Source: Clostridium amylolyticum
GTDB lineage: Bacteria > Bacillota > Clostridia > Clostridiales > Clostridiaceae
Reading direction: 5' to 3'
Assembly: GCF_900142075.1 (NCBI RefSeq)
Contig: NZ_FQZO01000001.1
Coordinates: 310,001 to 374,000 of the forward strand
DNA length: 64,000 nt
The notes under the pieces are model-generated. The model saw nothing but the letters and a program-made list of their open reading frames with translations. It had not been told where the DNA came from and ran no database searches. How positions within the stretch are numbered: the stretch's first letter is position 1; every line of letters begins with the position of its first letter. A program made the position numbers and the translations under genes. This document shows, piece by piece, positions 42,625 to 51,472 of the stretch.

Positions 42625-43389
42625 TTATAAGATATTTATTTTTTTAAGTACTTCTTTAACCCCTATAACTACTTTAGAGTTATCTGGAAGATTAAAGATA
42701 CTTTTGCCTTGAACATCAAAAGAAGCAAGATTTTTATCCTCCTCAATATATGAAAGGATAGGGATATCACCCGTATTGATATATTCCATTAAAGATAAAT
42801 CACCAATACGATTAACTATAACTCCAACTTCATCATACATAACCAAGTGGTCAGCAACCTTTTTTATTGTTTGAATTACTTGAGTACCCTTTTTACTTGG
42901 ATCAGTAATTAAAATTAAATGGCTTACCTTCTCCATAACCCGCCTATTAACCTGCTCAATACCAGCTTCACCATCGATAACCACATAATCGAACTCTTGG
43001 GAAAGGATGCTGATAACTTCTTTTAAATATGAATTGATTTTGCAATAACACCCTGTGGATTCAGGACGACCTATTGCTAAAAAGGCAAAACCATCCTTCT
43101 CCACAATAGTATCAAATATTCTAAAGCGGGATTCGCCCAAAAGTTCAATAGCATCTTTTGTGTTTCCATCCTCAACCTTTTCAATAATGGACTTACGGAT
43201 ATCATCAATGGTATGTTCCGGTTCTATCCCCAAGGCAGTAGAAAGTCCTACTGCAGGGTCTGCATCAATGGCTAATATTCGAGCGTGAGGGAAAGCTGCT
43301 ACCAAGGTTTTTACTATGGAAGCTGATATTGAAGTTTTTCCAACACCACCTTTACCTGCCACAGCGATGACTTTTGATTTGTTTTCCAT
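42625..43389 (-). CDS. cooC: CooC-type nickel-insertion ATPase
   Basis: 254 residues of the MinD/ParA fold. Deviant Walker A GKGGVGKTSISASI (res ~12-25), switch Asp in ILAIDADPAVGLSTALG, Walker B DYVVIDGEAGIEQVNRRVM, and the CooC-specific GCYCKINSYLKEVI, whose CxC binds Ni/Zn at the dimer interface. CooC loads nickel into the C-cluster of CO dehydrogenase or related sites. No CODH catalytic gene is in the operon, so the client is likely the Cys-rich protein or an HgdB protein, or the ATPase was co-opted for another metal cofactor. Starts 40 bp after the flavoenzyme with GGAGG upstream. Confidence 0.85.
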   Translation of the reverse strand: MENKSKVIAVAGKGGVGKTSISASIVKTLVAAFPHARILAIDADPAVGLSTALGIEPEHTIDDIRKSIIEKVEDGNTKDAIELLGESRFRIFDTIVEKDGFAFLAIGRPESTGCYCKINSYLKEVISILSQEFDYVVIDGEAGIEQVNRRVMEKVSHLILITDPSKKGTQVIQTIKKVADHLVMYDEVGVIVNRIGDLSLMEYINTGDIPILSYIEEDKNLASFDVQGKSIFNLPDNSKVVIGVKEVLKKINIL

Positions 43390-43429
43390 GACGTACCTCC
43401 TTAAAGTACTTGTATTTTAATAGGTTGTT

Positions 43430-45712
43430 TTATATGCGTGTAGCTAAATTATAGGCTGAGCGAGTTGCCTCTAATACACGTCCTGCACGGTAGCTGTCAC
43501 CAATGTTGTAAAGTTCAGATGCTACATGTTCTCTTTGCGCATCAAAGAAAAAAGTTTCATCTGCACGTCCACCCATAGCCAAAACCACAAGATCTGCTTC
43601 AATGGTCAGGTTAAGAGTTTCTGAGCCAATCTTTTTGGCCAGAGGATTTGGAATATTTGCTGGCAGAAGAGGTTGCCAAGTATTATATGGATCTGGAACA
43701 CCTTTTGAGATGTTTTTGAGAATATTGACTTTGCCTTCCTCAAAGGAAACAACCTTAGCACAGTTGATAAGTTCAACCTCTTCTTTGTTTAAATAGTGAA
43801 TTAAATGCCCACGGTTTGCAGTGCATACGCCTTCCATAAAGTTTGGCAGCATCTCAACTACCTTTACATCACGTCCTTGCTCATATTTAAGCCAGAAAGC
43901 TGTTTCACATCCAACAACTCCACCACCCACTACAACAATTTTTTTAGCATCACCTAAAAGTTCAGGGTATGATAATAAATCTGTTGCTTGTATAGTTTTT
44001 ATTTTTTCAAAACCAGGAAACTTTGGTGTTACATTTTTTGTGCCGTAAGCAAAAATCACAGTGTCATAGTTTTTCTCTTTTAGCCACTTTATAGTAGCCT
44101 CCTCGTTAAGCTTAATTTTAAAATTAGGTATATCTTTTGCTGCTTCAATTCCGTTTTCAAGATATTTTAGGTAGTTTTCAAAATCATATTTTATCCTTGG
44201 CACACTACCAGGACAAATCTTACCGCCAATTTTATTGCTTTTTTCCACCAATTCAACATTATGGCCACGTTTTGCGGCGATTATTGCGAATACAACACCA
44301 GCAGGGCCTCCACCTACCACACAAATTTTTTTAGTCTTTTCTGGCTTTGAAGGAATTTCTGGTATTATATCTTCAAAACCTGTGCGTGGATTAACGGCAC
44401 ATTGTGGGTGACCACCTTCAATAAATTCATTGATGCAGCCTTCCTGGCAGCCAATACAAGGGATGATTTCCTCCACCTTCCCAGCGTAAGCTTTATTACA
44501 CCATTCAGGATCAGCTAGCAATGGTCGCGCCAACATAATCATATCGCAGTCACCATTTCTAAGGGATTTTTCAGCGATATCAGGGTATCCAAGTTTTCCT
44601 ACTGCTACAACTGGTACCTCTACGCCAACATTAGATTTAATTCCCTTTGATTTAAAGTGATCTTTAACCATACGTGAAACCTCAAGGAAGCAGCCAGCTG
44701 GCATACCAGCAGGAGGATGTGGAAGCCACCAGTTATCATAGCAACCGAGATCTACGTCAAACATATCTACTCCAGCTTTAATTAAATTCTCCATATAGCT
44801 TAGGGTTTCGGCTATGGTACGTCCATTCTTGAATTTTTTTAAGGATTTTACGCTATCCATCTTATCTCCATAGGTTTCATTAAGGGCAAGAGAGAGATCT
44901 ATACGATACATGATAGGGTAATTAGGACCAACTCTTTCTCGCATTTCCTTTACAACATCGATACCAAAACATTGCCAGTCTGAATATCTTCCCAGCTTAC
45001 GACGATTAAAGGCAGGGTTTGTAAGCTGTTCTAGAAGATATCCCTCATGTCCGTGAAGATACACTCCATCAAGGCCGCATTCTTTGGCATCTGCAGTTGC
45101 TTGTCCACAATTTTTAATTATCTTTTTTAGTTTTAAGTCTGACAGTCTCATACAAGGAAGTTCAGGTATATAAAAGTTGGGATTAAAAGATGCTGATACT
45201 GGAAATTTTTTCTGGCTTACTAAACAAGTAGGAGGGCCAACGCGACCTAGCCCTGGTGTAATCTGAATAAAAATTTTACTTCCATAGGCATGAACACCTT
45301 GTGAAAGGTCACGCCAGCCTGAAAAAACTGTACGAGAGTTGTCAATGCGTGGGAACATAGAAAGCTTACCAATTTCTGTTACAGTATTATCAATGCCATG
45401 ACTGATTGGTATTAATCCCGTAGTAAGCAAACCTGTACCACCCTTAGCACGAGCAAAGAAATATTGAAGCATCTTGTTATTTGGTCTACCTGTTTCATCA
45501 CACATGTTCAGGTTCCCCATAGGGCCCATCACCACACGGTTTTTTATGGTAATATTGTTTACTTTTATAGGTGAAAATAATGTATCATAGGGATACATAT
45601 CCTTTGTCATACGTGCAGAACCACCTGCTTTATTTTCACAGTCCCCCTGCACCCATTTTCCATAGCTGTCTACTAGCTCCTGAATTTTTTTGTCTTTCTT
45701 CAACTCACACAC
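43430..45712 (-). CDS. NADH:flavin oxidoreductase, 2-enoate-reductase/BaiCD type
   Basis: 760 residues, longer than the ~665 typical of 2-enoate reductase, with a ~35-residue N-terminal addition. Residues ~40-400 are an FMN TIM barrel of the old-yellow-enzyme type (LFSPIKVNNITIKNRVVMGPM, GLDGVYLHGHEGYLLEQ). CIGCQEGCINEFIEGGHPQC (res ~435-455) binds a 4Fe-4S cluster; residues ~480-760 are FAD/NAD(P) domains (ICVVGGGPAGVVFAI, IVVVGGGVVGCETAFW). Electrons flow NADH-FAD-FeS-FMN to an activated C=C bond. First structural gene after TetR (40 bp). It may reduce the product of the dehydratase-like partners. Confidence 0.85.
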   Translation of the reverse strand: MCELKKDKKIQELVDSYGKWVQGDCENKAGGSARMTKDMYPYDTLFSPIKVNNITIKNRVVMGPMGNLNMCDETGRPNNKMLQYFFARAKGGTGLLTTGLIPISHGIDNTVTEIGKLSMFPRIDNSRTVFSGWRDLSQGVHAYGSKIFIQITPGLGRVGPPTCLVSQKKFPVSASFNPNFYIPELPCMRLSDLKLKKIIKNCGQATADAKECGLDGVYLHGHEGYLLEQLTNPAFNRRKLGRYSDWQCFGIDVVKEMRERVGPNYPIMYRIDLSLALNETYGDKMDSVKSLKKFKNGRTIAETLSYMENLIKAGVDMFDVDLGCYDNWWLPHPPAGMPAGCFLEVSRMVKDHFKSKGIKSNVGVEVPVVAVGKLGYPDIAEKSLRNGDCDMIMLARPLLADPEWCNKAYAGKVEEIIPCIGCQEGCINEFIEGGHPQCAVNPRTGFEDIIPEIPSKPEKTKKICVVGGGPAGVVFAIIAAKRGHNVELVEKSNKIGGKICPGSVPRIKYDFENYLKYLENGIEAAKDIPNFKIKLNEEATIKWLKEKNYDTVIFAYGTKNVTPKFPGFEKIKTIQATDLLSYPELLGDAKKIVVVGGGVVGCETAFWLKYEQGRDVKVVEMLPNFMEGVCTANRGHLIHYLNKEEVELINCAKVVSFEEGKVNILKNISKGVPDPYNTWQPLLPANIPNPLAKKIGSETLNLTIEADLVVLAMGGRADETFFFDAQREHVASELYNIGDSYRAGRVLEATRSAYNLATRI

Positions 45713-45752
45713 TCCTCTTCGTATTATATTTTTATGACTACCTAGTAAACGA

Positions 45753-46340
45753 TTACAAAATAAAGCATTTTATGTGATTGACTATTATTTTTTGACAATA
45801 AGGCCCCAATTCGTAGCTACCATTATTTTGGCACCAATTATAAATAACTCCACGTGAGATTAAAAGTAGCTCTGATGCTATACTTTGGGAACTTTGAGAT
45901 TTTGTTATCACTTGAAGTTCCTGGGCTTCTTCAACCAATGCTTTCAAGCCTTGAGGTAAGCCTCGAGAAGACTGTAAAAAGAAATCTGTACCCTCGGTAA
46001 TTTGCGCTTTATAAACTTCTATCATCAAATCAATACCAATGTAAATAGCGTACTCCATTTGATGGTCAATGTATTCTAATATTCTTTCAATGGCACCTTT
46101 GGCTTTCAACTTACCGGTAATGTTTTCTCTAAAGAAATTATCGCATTCACCATACCCTTCAATAATAAGACCTTGCTTACTTTTAAAGTGATGATAAAAA
46201 GCCCCTGTAGACACTCCAGCCTTTTTACAAATTAAATCAATACTCAGTTCATCATAACTGTAGTTTTTGCTTAATTCTTTTACTGTTTTCATGATACGAT
46301 CTTTTGTTGCTTTTGCCTGTAGTTTTCTATTAGTCAACAA
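45753..46340 (-). CDS. TetR-family regulator of the reductase operon
   Basis: 195 residues. HTH: ELSKNYSYDELSIDLICKKAGVSTGAFYHHFKSK (res ~22-55, in parts). The helical C-terminal half has no known ligand signature. TTG 46340 start is favoured by AGGAGG 6 nt upstream. It is first in the minus-strand run, 40 bp before the flavoenzyme gene, so it probably autoregulates the operon and responds to a substrate. Confidence 0.82.
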   Translation of the reverse strand: MLTNRKLQAKATKDRIMKTVKELSKNYSYDELSIDLICKKAGVSTGAFYHHFKSKQGLIIEGYGECDNFFRENITGKLKAKGAIERILEYIDHQMEYAIYIGIDLMIEVYKAQITEGTDFFLQSSRGLPQGLKALVEEAQELQVITKSQSSQSIASELLLISRGVIYNWCQNNGSYELGPYCQKIIVNHIKCFIL

Positions 46341-46691
46341 TTTTATCCTCCTAAATAATAGAGATGAACAATTTGGCAGAACGCATTCTACGAACCTATT
46401 ATGTTAAATGTATCACAATTATAAATATTCCACAATATGTATTTTAAGTAAAGTTTTATAAAATATTACAACATCTGATTAACTTTTATATAATCCACAA
46501 TTACAATAAATATTTATTGGTTTTACGGAATAGGAGAAATGGTATAGGTATGATCATTAATATTAAATTATCTATCTGTTAAATTAAGCAAAAAGTGTTC
46601 GATTATTATTATTGAGGATGCAAGGATTTTCAATACACTAAATTGAAACAGAGGAGCAACGGCTATTATTTTAAAAAGAGGGGGAAGCAAG
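46341..46691. other. Intergenic region between TetR and chemoreceptor genes
   Basis: AT-rich, 351 bp. Must contain promoters for the divergent tetR operon and the chemoreceptor. On the minus strand TTGTGG-N17-TACATT near 46409-46437 is a weak candidate. No clear operator palindrome or sigma-28 promoter was found. Confidence 0.4.
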
Positions 46692-48170
46692 GTGGAATCT
46701 CAATATAATATTCAGAAAGTCAATAAATTCAACGTTTCTTTAATATGCTTATTCTCATTTTTGTTAACGGTGCAGGGATTTGTGGTTACAGGTGTGAATA
46801 GAGGACTTATAGTATTAGCCGCAACAGGAGGAGCTAGTTTGGTGGCTTGCGCTTTCATGTTATTTAAGTTACCAGACAAACTTGCATGTATTTTTATTCC
46901 TTTGTGCCCTGTATTGGGGATTACTATTTTAGCCATGGCAGGAGGAGGCTCCTTAGGGATTCTAGTGGGCTACTTAGTATGCTGTTGCATGGCTTCATTG
47001 TATTTCAACAAAGGGTCATTAATTATATATATTATAATAGTTGATATGATTTTTATTTTGTCCAATTTTATTTTTAAACAAAACTTAATGGGTACAATAA
47101 TTTCAACTAGAGAGGTTATTGTACAATTTGTCATGGTAAATATAGGAGGAACTGTTCTGTATTTTCTTACTAAATGGGGAAATGAGTACCTTACTTCAGC
47201 CTTGAGCAGTGAAAAGAAAGCTAAGGAGTTTCTTGATGAATTGAAAAACACTTTTAATGGGGTAGAACAAACCGCTGTTACTTTAAATGAAAGGCTTTTA
47301 GATTTTATGAGCCACATAGAGAGTACATCAAAAAGCAGTGAAGCCATAACTCATGGTATACATGAAATAGCTAAGGGGACGGAAGAAGAAGCTAACGTAA
47401 TCACCTCCATCTCTGAGATGATGAAACAAGCACAAGAAAGATTAACACAAACCCACCAGCAATCCAAGGCTATAGAATCTATATCCTGGGAAGTAAAGGA
47501 TATAGCTAAAGATAATGGTAGAGAAATCACCGCTATGAAGGAACTTATGAAAACCATTCATTCTACGGTAGAGCATGAATTGCAAACAGTGAGTGAGCTA
47601 GGAAATAATATGGTAAATATACACGAATTCCTTGGTGCCATCACCAATATCGCTGAGCAGACAAATCTCCTTGCTCTAAATGCAGCCATTGAAGCGGCAA
47701 GAGCAGGAGAGGCTGGTAAAGGTTTTGCTGTAGTGGCAGAGGAAATACGTAAACTCTCTGATGAAAGTAACAGCACCGCTAAGCAGATAAATGATATTAT
47801 AACAGCTTTGCAGCAAAAAGTTACTGTGGCAGTAGAAAGTGCAAAGAATGGAAATGCTTCTGTATTAGAAGGCAGTGCTGCAGTGGATAAGATAAATGAA
47901 AGCATAGAAAGCATGGTAAAAAGCTTTGGAAGTATGCAGGATTACATTCAGGAAGAATTTAAGTCCGTGGATGGAATTACAAAGTTATTTGTAAATATTG
48001 AAGAAAATCTTGAAAGCAGTGCAGCTATCATGGAAGAACATTCTGCCACCACGGAAGAGATAACTGCCACCATGGATGAACAAAACGATAAAATTAGTGA
48101 AATGGTGAATATCATAAGAAGTATTGAAAATCTAAGTAAAAATATGAAAAACTTGGCACAGAAGAAATAA
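46692..48170 (+). CDS. Methyl-accepting chemotaxis protein with integral-membrane sensor
   Basis: 492 residues. Residues ~15-165 form about six transmembrane helices with hardly any external loop, so sensing is within or at the membrane; there is no Cache domain and no evident HAMP. Residues ~190-490 are the MCP signalling coiled coil, with the CheA/CheW-binding hairpin EQTNLLALNAAIEAARAGE at res ~318-336. GTG start, with GGGGGAAG 6 nt upstream. Monocistronic, next to the reductase operon and possibly reporting the same chemical, though that is only location. Confidence 0.85.
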   Translation: MESQYNIQKVNKFNVSLICLFSFLLTVQGFVVTGVNRGLIVLAATGGASLVACAFMLFKLPDKLACIFIPLCPVLGITILAMAGGGSLGILVGYLVCCCMASLYFNKGSLIIYIIIVDMIFILSNFIFKQNLMGTIISTREVIVQFVMVNIGGTVLYFLTKWGNEYLTSALSSEKKAKEFLDELKNTFNGVEQTAVTLNERLLDFMSHIESTSKSSEAITHGIHEIAKGTEEEANVITSISEMMKQAQERLTQTHQQSKAIESISWEVKDIAKDNGREITAMKELMKTIHSTVEHELQTVSELGNNMVNIHEFLGAITNIAEQTNLLALNAAIEAARAGEAGKGFAVVAEEIRKLSDESNSTAKQINDIITALQQKVTVAVESAKNGNASVLEGSAAVDKINESIESMVKSFGSMQDYIQEEFKSVDGITKLFVNIEENLESSAAIMEEHSATTEEITATMDEQNDKISEMVNIIRSIENLSKNMKNLAQKK

Positions 48171-48291
48171 AGGTATTTCATTAATAGAGCTAAAATACTT
48201 ATGTGTAGAAATAATTTTTTAAAAAGAAAAAATACAAATACTTTATCAGAGGGCGGTAGGTTAATACTTGCCGTCCTATATTTATTTTATA

Positions 48292-48624
48292 CTACAACTT
48301 TCTACTTCCGTCTTTATTAAAAACTTTTCTTAAGTGCACTTCATCAACAACAATCATAATAATAGAACCTATTAAAACTATCGCATTTTCATAACCTATA
48401 CTAATATTTTCAATTAAGTGACTTAAAATAAATTCTAAAGCAACAAAAATGAAACCAAATATAATAAAAGTATTGGCTGAATACTTTTGTGCCACATCCC
48501 ATGTATCTTGATTTTTCATTGATGATGTGGTTCTATAACCATATATCCAATTCATTTTTCGTGGTGGAAGAACCTTAAATATACCACCAACCACTATACA
48601 TATTATTCCTACAAGACCTACCAT
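48292..48624 (-). CDS. Short SdpI-domain membrane protein
   Basis: 110 residues, three hydrophobic helices. LPPRKMNWIYGYRTTSSMKNQDTWD (res ~19-43, in parts) is the SdpI-family motif, here without the DUF1648 N-terminal region of the 235-residue paralogue at 4710. No SdpR-type repressor is adjacent. Family members give immunity to SDP-like toxins, but short forms are widespread and unstudied. AGGAGG lies 5-6 nt before the ATG. Confidence 0.75.
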   Translation of the reverse strand: MVGLVGIICIVVGGIFKVLPPRKMNWIYGYRTTSSMKNQDTWDVAQKYSANTFIIFGFIFVALEFILSHLIENISIGYENAIVLIGSIIMIVVDEVHLRKVFNKDGSRKL

Positions 48625-48914
48625 GTTTACCTCCTAAATTCCTTGATTTATTGTGAATCCAATACAAGTATTTCTTATAAACAGAATAGCAACTGCTCCT
48701 TTGGAAATACTGATAGTTTTTGAATATCTGAAATCAAAGACTTAACATTTGCAATAATACCATCTCTAAAACTGTATATACAACTTAATTATAGCACGTC
48801 TTCAATAACAATCAATTTTTAAAATTTATTTAAAATATACACCAATAATAAAATAATTCTATTTAGATTACTAAATTATTATATATCTTTATCTTCGCAC
48901 TATGATTTAACTTT

Positions 48915-48943
48915 ATTTACATTAAATGCATAAGGTGATATAA
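48915..48943 (+). promoter_or_regulatory. Promoter of the ABC-F leader
   Basis: TTTACA (48915-48920), 17 bp, TATAAT (48938-48943) with a TG one base before the -10 (extended -10). Transcription would start near 48950, about 470 nt before the ABC-F start codon. From 48625 to 48914 I see only AT-rich sequence. Confidence 0.8.
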
Positions 48944-48965
48944 TAAAGAAAATATTGGAGGAGGG

Positions 48966-49107
48966 AAGTAAGTTATGACACCAGCTAATTGCTAATATTA
49001 ATTTTAAATTAATATGTATTTTATAATGAGTTTTAATTTGCCTAATTATATTTAGGTCTTATTGGTATGCTCTTTATGGAATAAGGCATTTAGAAGGTAA
49101 CTTACTT
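48966..49107 (+). promoter_or_regulatory. Long-range pairing in the ABC-F leader
   Basis: AAGTAAGTTA (48966-48975), covering the end of the uORF ribosome site and its ATG, is exactly complementary to TAACTTACTT (49098-49107). A stalled ribosome on the uORF would prevent this pairing and could change downstream folding towards antitermination. Confidence 0.6.
48975..48995 (+). CDS. ABC-F leader peptide MTPANC
   Basis: ATG ACA CCA GCT AAT TGC TAA, preceded by GGAGGAGGG (48957-48965). Placed ~25 nt after the predicted transcription start and far ahead of an antibiotic-resistance ABC-F gene with a terminator in between, it fits an antibiotic-sensing upstream ORF. Peptide-specific stalling is inferred. 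Confidence 0.65.
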   Translation: MTPANC

Positions 49108-49287
49108 TACTAGAATTCAATATTATAATTTATACAGTATTTCAAAGAGTTGTTTTGAAATATTCAGCAGGAGTTTCATATAGAAATTCTGTAATTAGAT
49201 ATATAAGTAAATGGTATGATGTTATTGACGTGAATATTTTTTGCTTATATCTGATTTAAATTAATTATAGTATTAATAGAGTACTTT

Positions 49288-49327
49288 AGACTGTAAGAGG
49301 ATACTATCTTCTTATAGTCTTTTTTAT
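49288..49327 (+). terminator. Attenuator terminator before ABC-F gene
   Basis: AGACTGTAAGA (49288-49298) pairs with TCTTATAGTCT (49310-49320, one G-U pair), followed by a T-run to 49326. Lies inside the leader, 90 bp before the coding start, so read-through must be regulated. Confidence 0.85.
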
Positions 49328-49418
49328 TAAAATTCCTTTAAAAATATAGTAATTAAGATCTTTTTCTGCCTGTCCATAAAATGTTTTACTTAAAATATGG
49401 ATGAAAGAAGGAATATTT

Positions 49419-51344
49419 ATGTTTGAATTATCATTAAGCGGTGTGAAAAAATATATGGATGCCACCCTGGTTCTTAAAAATATAACCTTTCAAGTGTATG
49501 CAGGAGAAAAGGTTGGTATAGTAGGTGTAAATGGAAGTGGGAAGAGCACTATTCTTAAATTAATAGCAGGTATAGAACCCATGAATTATTGTGTGGGTTA
49601 CCCAGGTGCCACAAGTCCAGGGTATGATGAAGGATTTATTTCTATTCCTAGAGAGGCCACCAGGGCTTATCTTGAACAAATACCTCAATATCATGAAAAT
49701 TTGAAGGTTATTGATGTTCTAAACTTAGCTTTTGAGGAAATACACGGGATAGAAAATGAAATGCGTAAATTAGAAAATAAAATGAAAGCTTTAGAAGATG
49801 CTGCATTAGAAAAAGTGTTGAAGCAATATAGTGATTTGGTTCAATTATATGAAGTTAAGGGAGGATACCATACAGAAGAAAAATTAAGCAAGATTTGCAC
49901 GGGTCTAAAGTTTGATGATGGCTTTTTAAGCAAAGATTTTAGTTTATTAAGCGGTGGTGAAAAAACCACAGTAGTCCTTGGAAAGCTCTTGATGGATAAT
50001 CCAGATATATTACTACTGGATGAACCTACAAATCATCTGGATATGGATTCCATTGAATGGCTGGAAAGCTATCTAAAAGAATATAAAGGTATAGTGATCA
50101 TAGTATCTCATGATAGGTATTTTTTAGATAATGTAGTTACAAAGATTGTAGAAGTAGAGGATATGGAATCTAAAACTTACAAGGGTAACTATTCTGCTTA
50201 TATCAATGAAAAAGAAGAAAATATTCGTATTCAATTTGAGAACTTTAGAGAACAACAAAAGAAGATAAATGCCATGGAGAAGACTGTAAAGGAACTGAGA
50301 GACTGGGCTATGAGGGCTGATAATAACAAGTTTTTTAAAAGGGCCGCCAGCATACAGATAAAGCTTGATAAAATGGATAGAATAGATAAACCAATTTTTG
50401 AAAGGCAGAATATGAAGCTTGATTTAAAGTCTGCTCAAAGGTCGGGAAATGAGACTATAAAGGCTATAGGGTTATATAAAAGTTTTGAAGATAAAGAGAT
50501 TTTTAAGGATGCAAATTTATTGATTAATTTTGGTGAAAGAGCAGCGTTGATTGGTGCCAATGGCAGTGGAAAAACCACCTTTTTAAAATTGCTTTTAGGT
50601 GAAGAGAAGCCAGAGTCTGGGGTGGTGGAACTAGGTGCCAATGTCATGGCGGCATATTTACCACAGAAAATTACTTTTAAAGATGAAAAACTAACTGTGC
50701 TGGAGTGCTTTAGAGAAGATATTTCTATATTAGATGGAAAAGCGCGGGAATACCTGTCCAAATTCATGTTTTATGGTAACAGTGTATTTAAAAAAGTAAA
50801 GCACTTGTCTGGAGGAGAGAAGATAAGGCTAAAACTAGCAAAGCTGTTATATAAGGATATAAACCTATTGATATTGGATGAACCTACTAATCATCTTGAT
50901 ATCCATTCCATTGAAACCTTAGAGGAAGCCCTGGAAGAGTTTAAAGGAACTATATTCTTCATATCCCACGACAGATATTTTATCAATAAAATAGGTGAAA
51001 GGGTCATTGCCATTGAGAACAATGCCTTCAAGAGTTATCCTGGTAATTATGATTATTATAAAAGCGTAAAGGATGAGCTCAGGTTGCAGGCACCTAAAGA
51101 ACCGGTGGTAAAGGCTGAAAAAGTTAAGAAGGCAAGGAGTATTGATGAAAGTAAAAAGAAGGAAGTTGAAAAGGCTAAAGCGCTAACCATAGTAGAAACA
51201 ATTGAAAAAGAGATAAAAGATATTGATGTAGCTATGGCTGAAGAAGGGTTAGATTATGAGGAACTTAATGATCTATATCAAAGGAAAGAAGCGTTAAACA
51301 AAGAGTTGGAAGAGACTATGGAATTGTGGTTGAGTTTGAGCTAA
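49419..51344 (+). CDS. ABC-F antibiotic-resistance protein, CplR/Vga/Lsa-like
   Basis: About 641 residues from ATG 49419 (GAAGGA upstream). Two ABC domains without membrane segments: Walker A GVNGSGKST (res ~35) and GANGSGKTT (res ~374), signatures LLSGGEKT and LSGGEKIRLK, and two DEPTNHLD Walker B motifs. Domain 1 has a long insertion after Walker A (CVGYPGATSPGYDEGF) and the interdomain linker (res ~240-325, RDWAMRADNNKFFKRAASIQIKLDK, in parts) is of the resistance type that reaches the peptidyl-transferase centre. Relatives protect against pleuromutilins, lincosamides and streptogramin A. The C-terminal Lys/Glu-rich extension (res ~560-641) forms a coiled coil. The inducible leader strengthens the resistance reading. 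Confidence 0.82.
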   Translation: MFELSLSGVKKYMDATLVLKNITFQVYAGEKVGIVGVNGSGKSTILKLIAGIEPMNYCVGYPGATSPGYDEGFISIPREATRAYLEQIPQYHENLKVIDVLNLAFEEIHGIENEMRKLENKMKALEDAALEKVLKQYSDLVQLYEVKGGYHTEEKLSKICTGLKFDDGFLSKDFSLLSGGEKTTVVLGKLLMDNPDILLLDEPTNHLDMDSIEWLESYLKEYKGIVIIVSHDRYFLDNVVTKIVEVEDMESKTYKGNYSAYINEKEENIRIQFENFREQQKKINAMEKTVKELRDWAMRADNNKFFKRAASIQIKLDKMDRIDKPIFERQNMKLDLKSAQRSGNETIKAIGLYKSFEDKEIFKDANLLINFGERAALIGANGSGKTTFLKLLLGEEKPESGVVELGANVMAAYLPQKITFKDEKLTVLECFREDISILDGKAREYLSKFMFYGNSVFKKVKHLSGGEKIRLKLAKLLYKDINLLILDEPTNHLDIHSIETLEEALEEFKGTIFFISHDRYFINKIGERVIAIENNAFKSYPGNYDYYKSVKDELRLQAPKEPVVKAEKVKKARSIDESKKKEVEKAKALTIVETIEKEIKDIDVAMAEEGLDYEELNDLYQRKEALNKELEETMELWLSLS

Positions 51345-51405
51345 ATCACAATAAGCATAAAGTTTATAAAAAACAGATGAATTAGAAAAATCTAGTGCAT
51401 TGATA

Positions 51406-51462
51406 ATGGCAGCCATATGATACAAATTATGTGAAATAAGTTATAACTCATATGGCTACCAT
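51406..51462. repeat. Palindromic element with CATATG arms, copy 1
   Basis: ATGGCAGCCATATGA (51406-51420) faces TCATATGGCTACCAT (51448-51462) around an AT-rich centre containing AAATAAGTTATA. It sits between convergent genes and may act as terminator. A related element occurs at 61403-61459. Confidence 0.6.
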
Positions 51463-51472
51463 GTATTACTTT

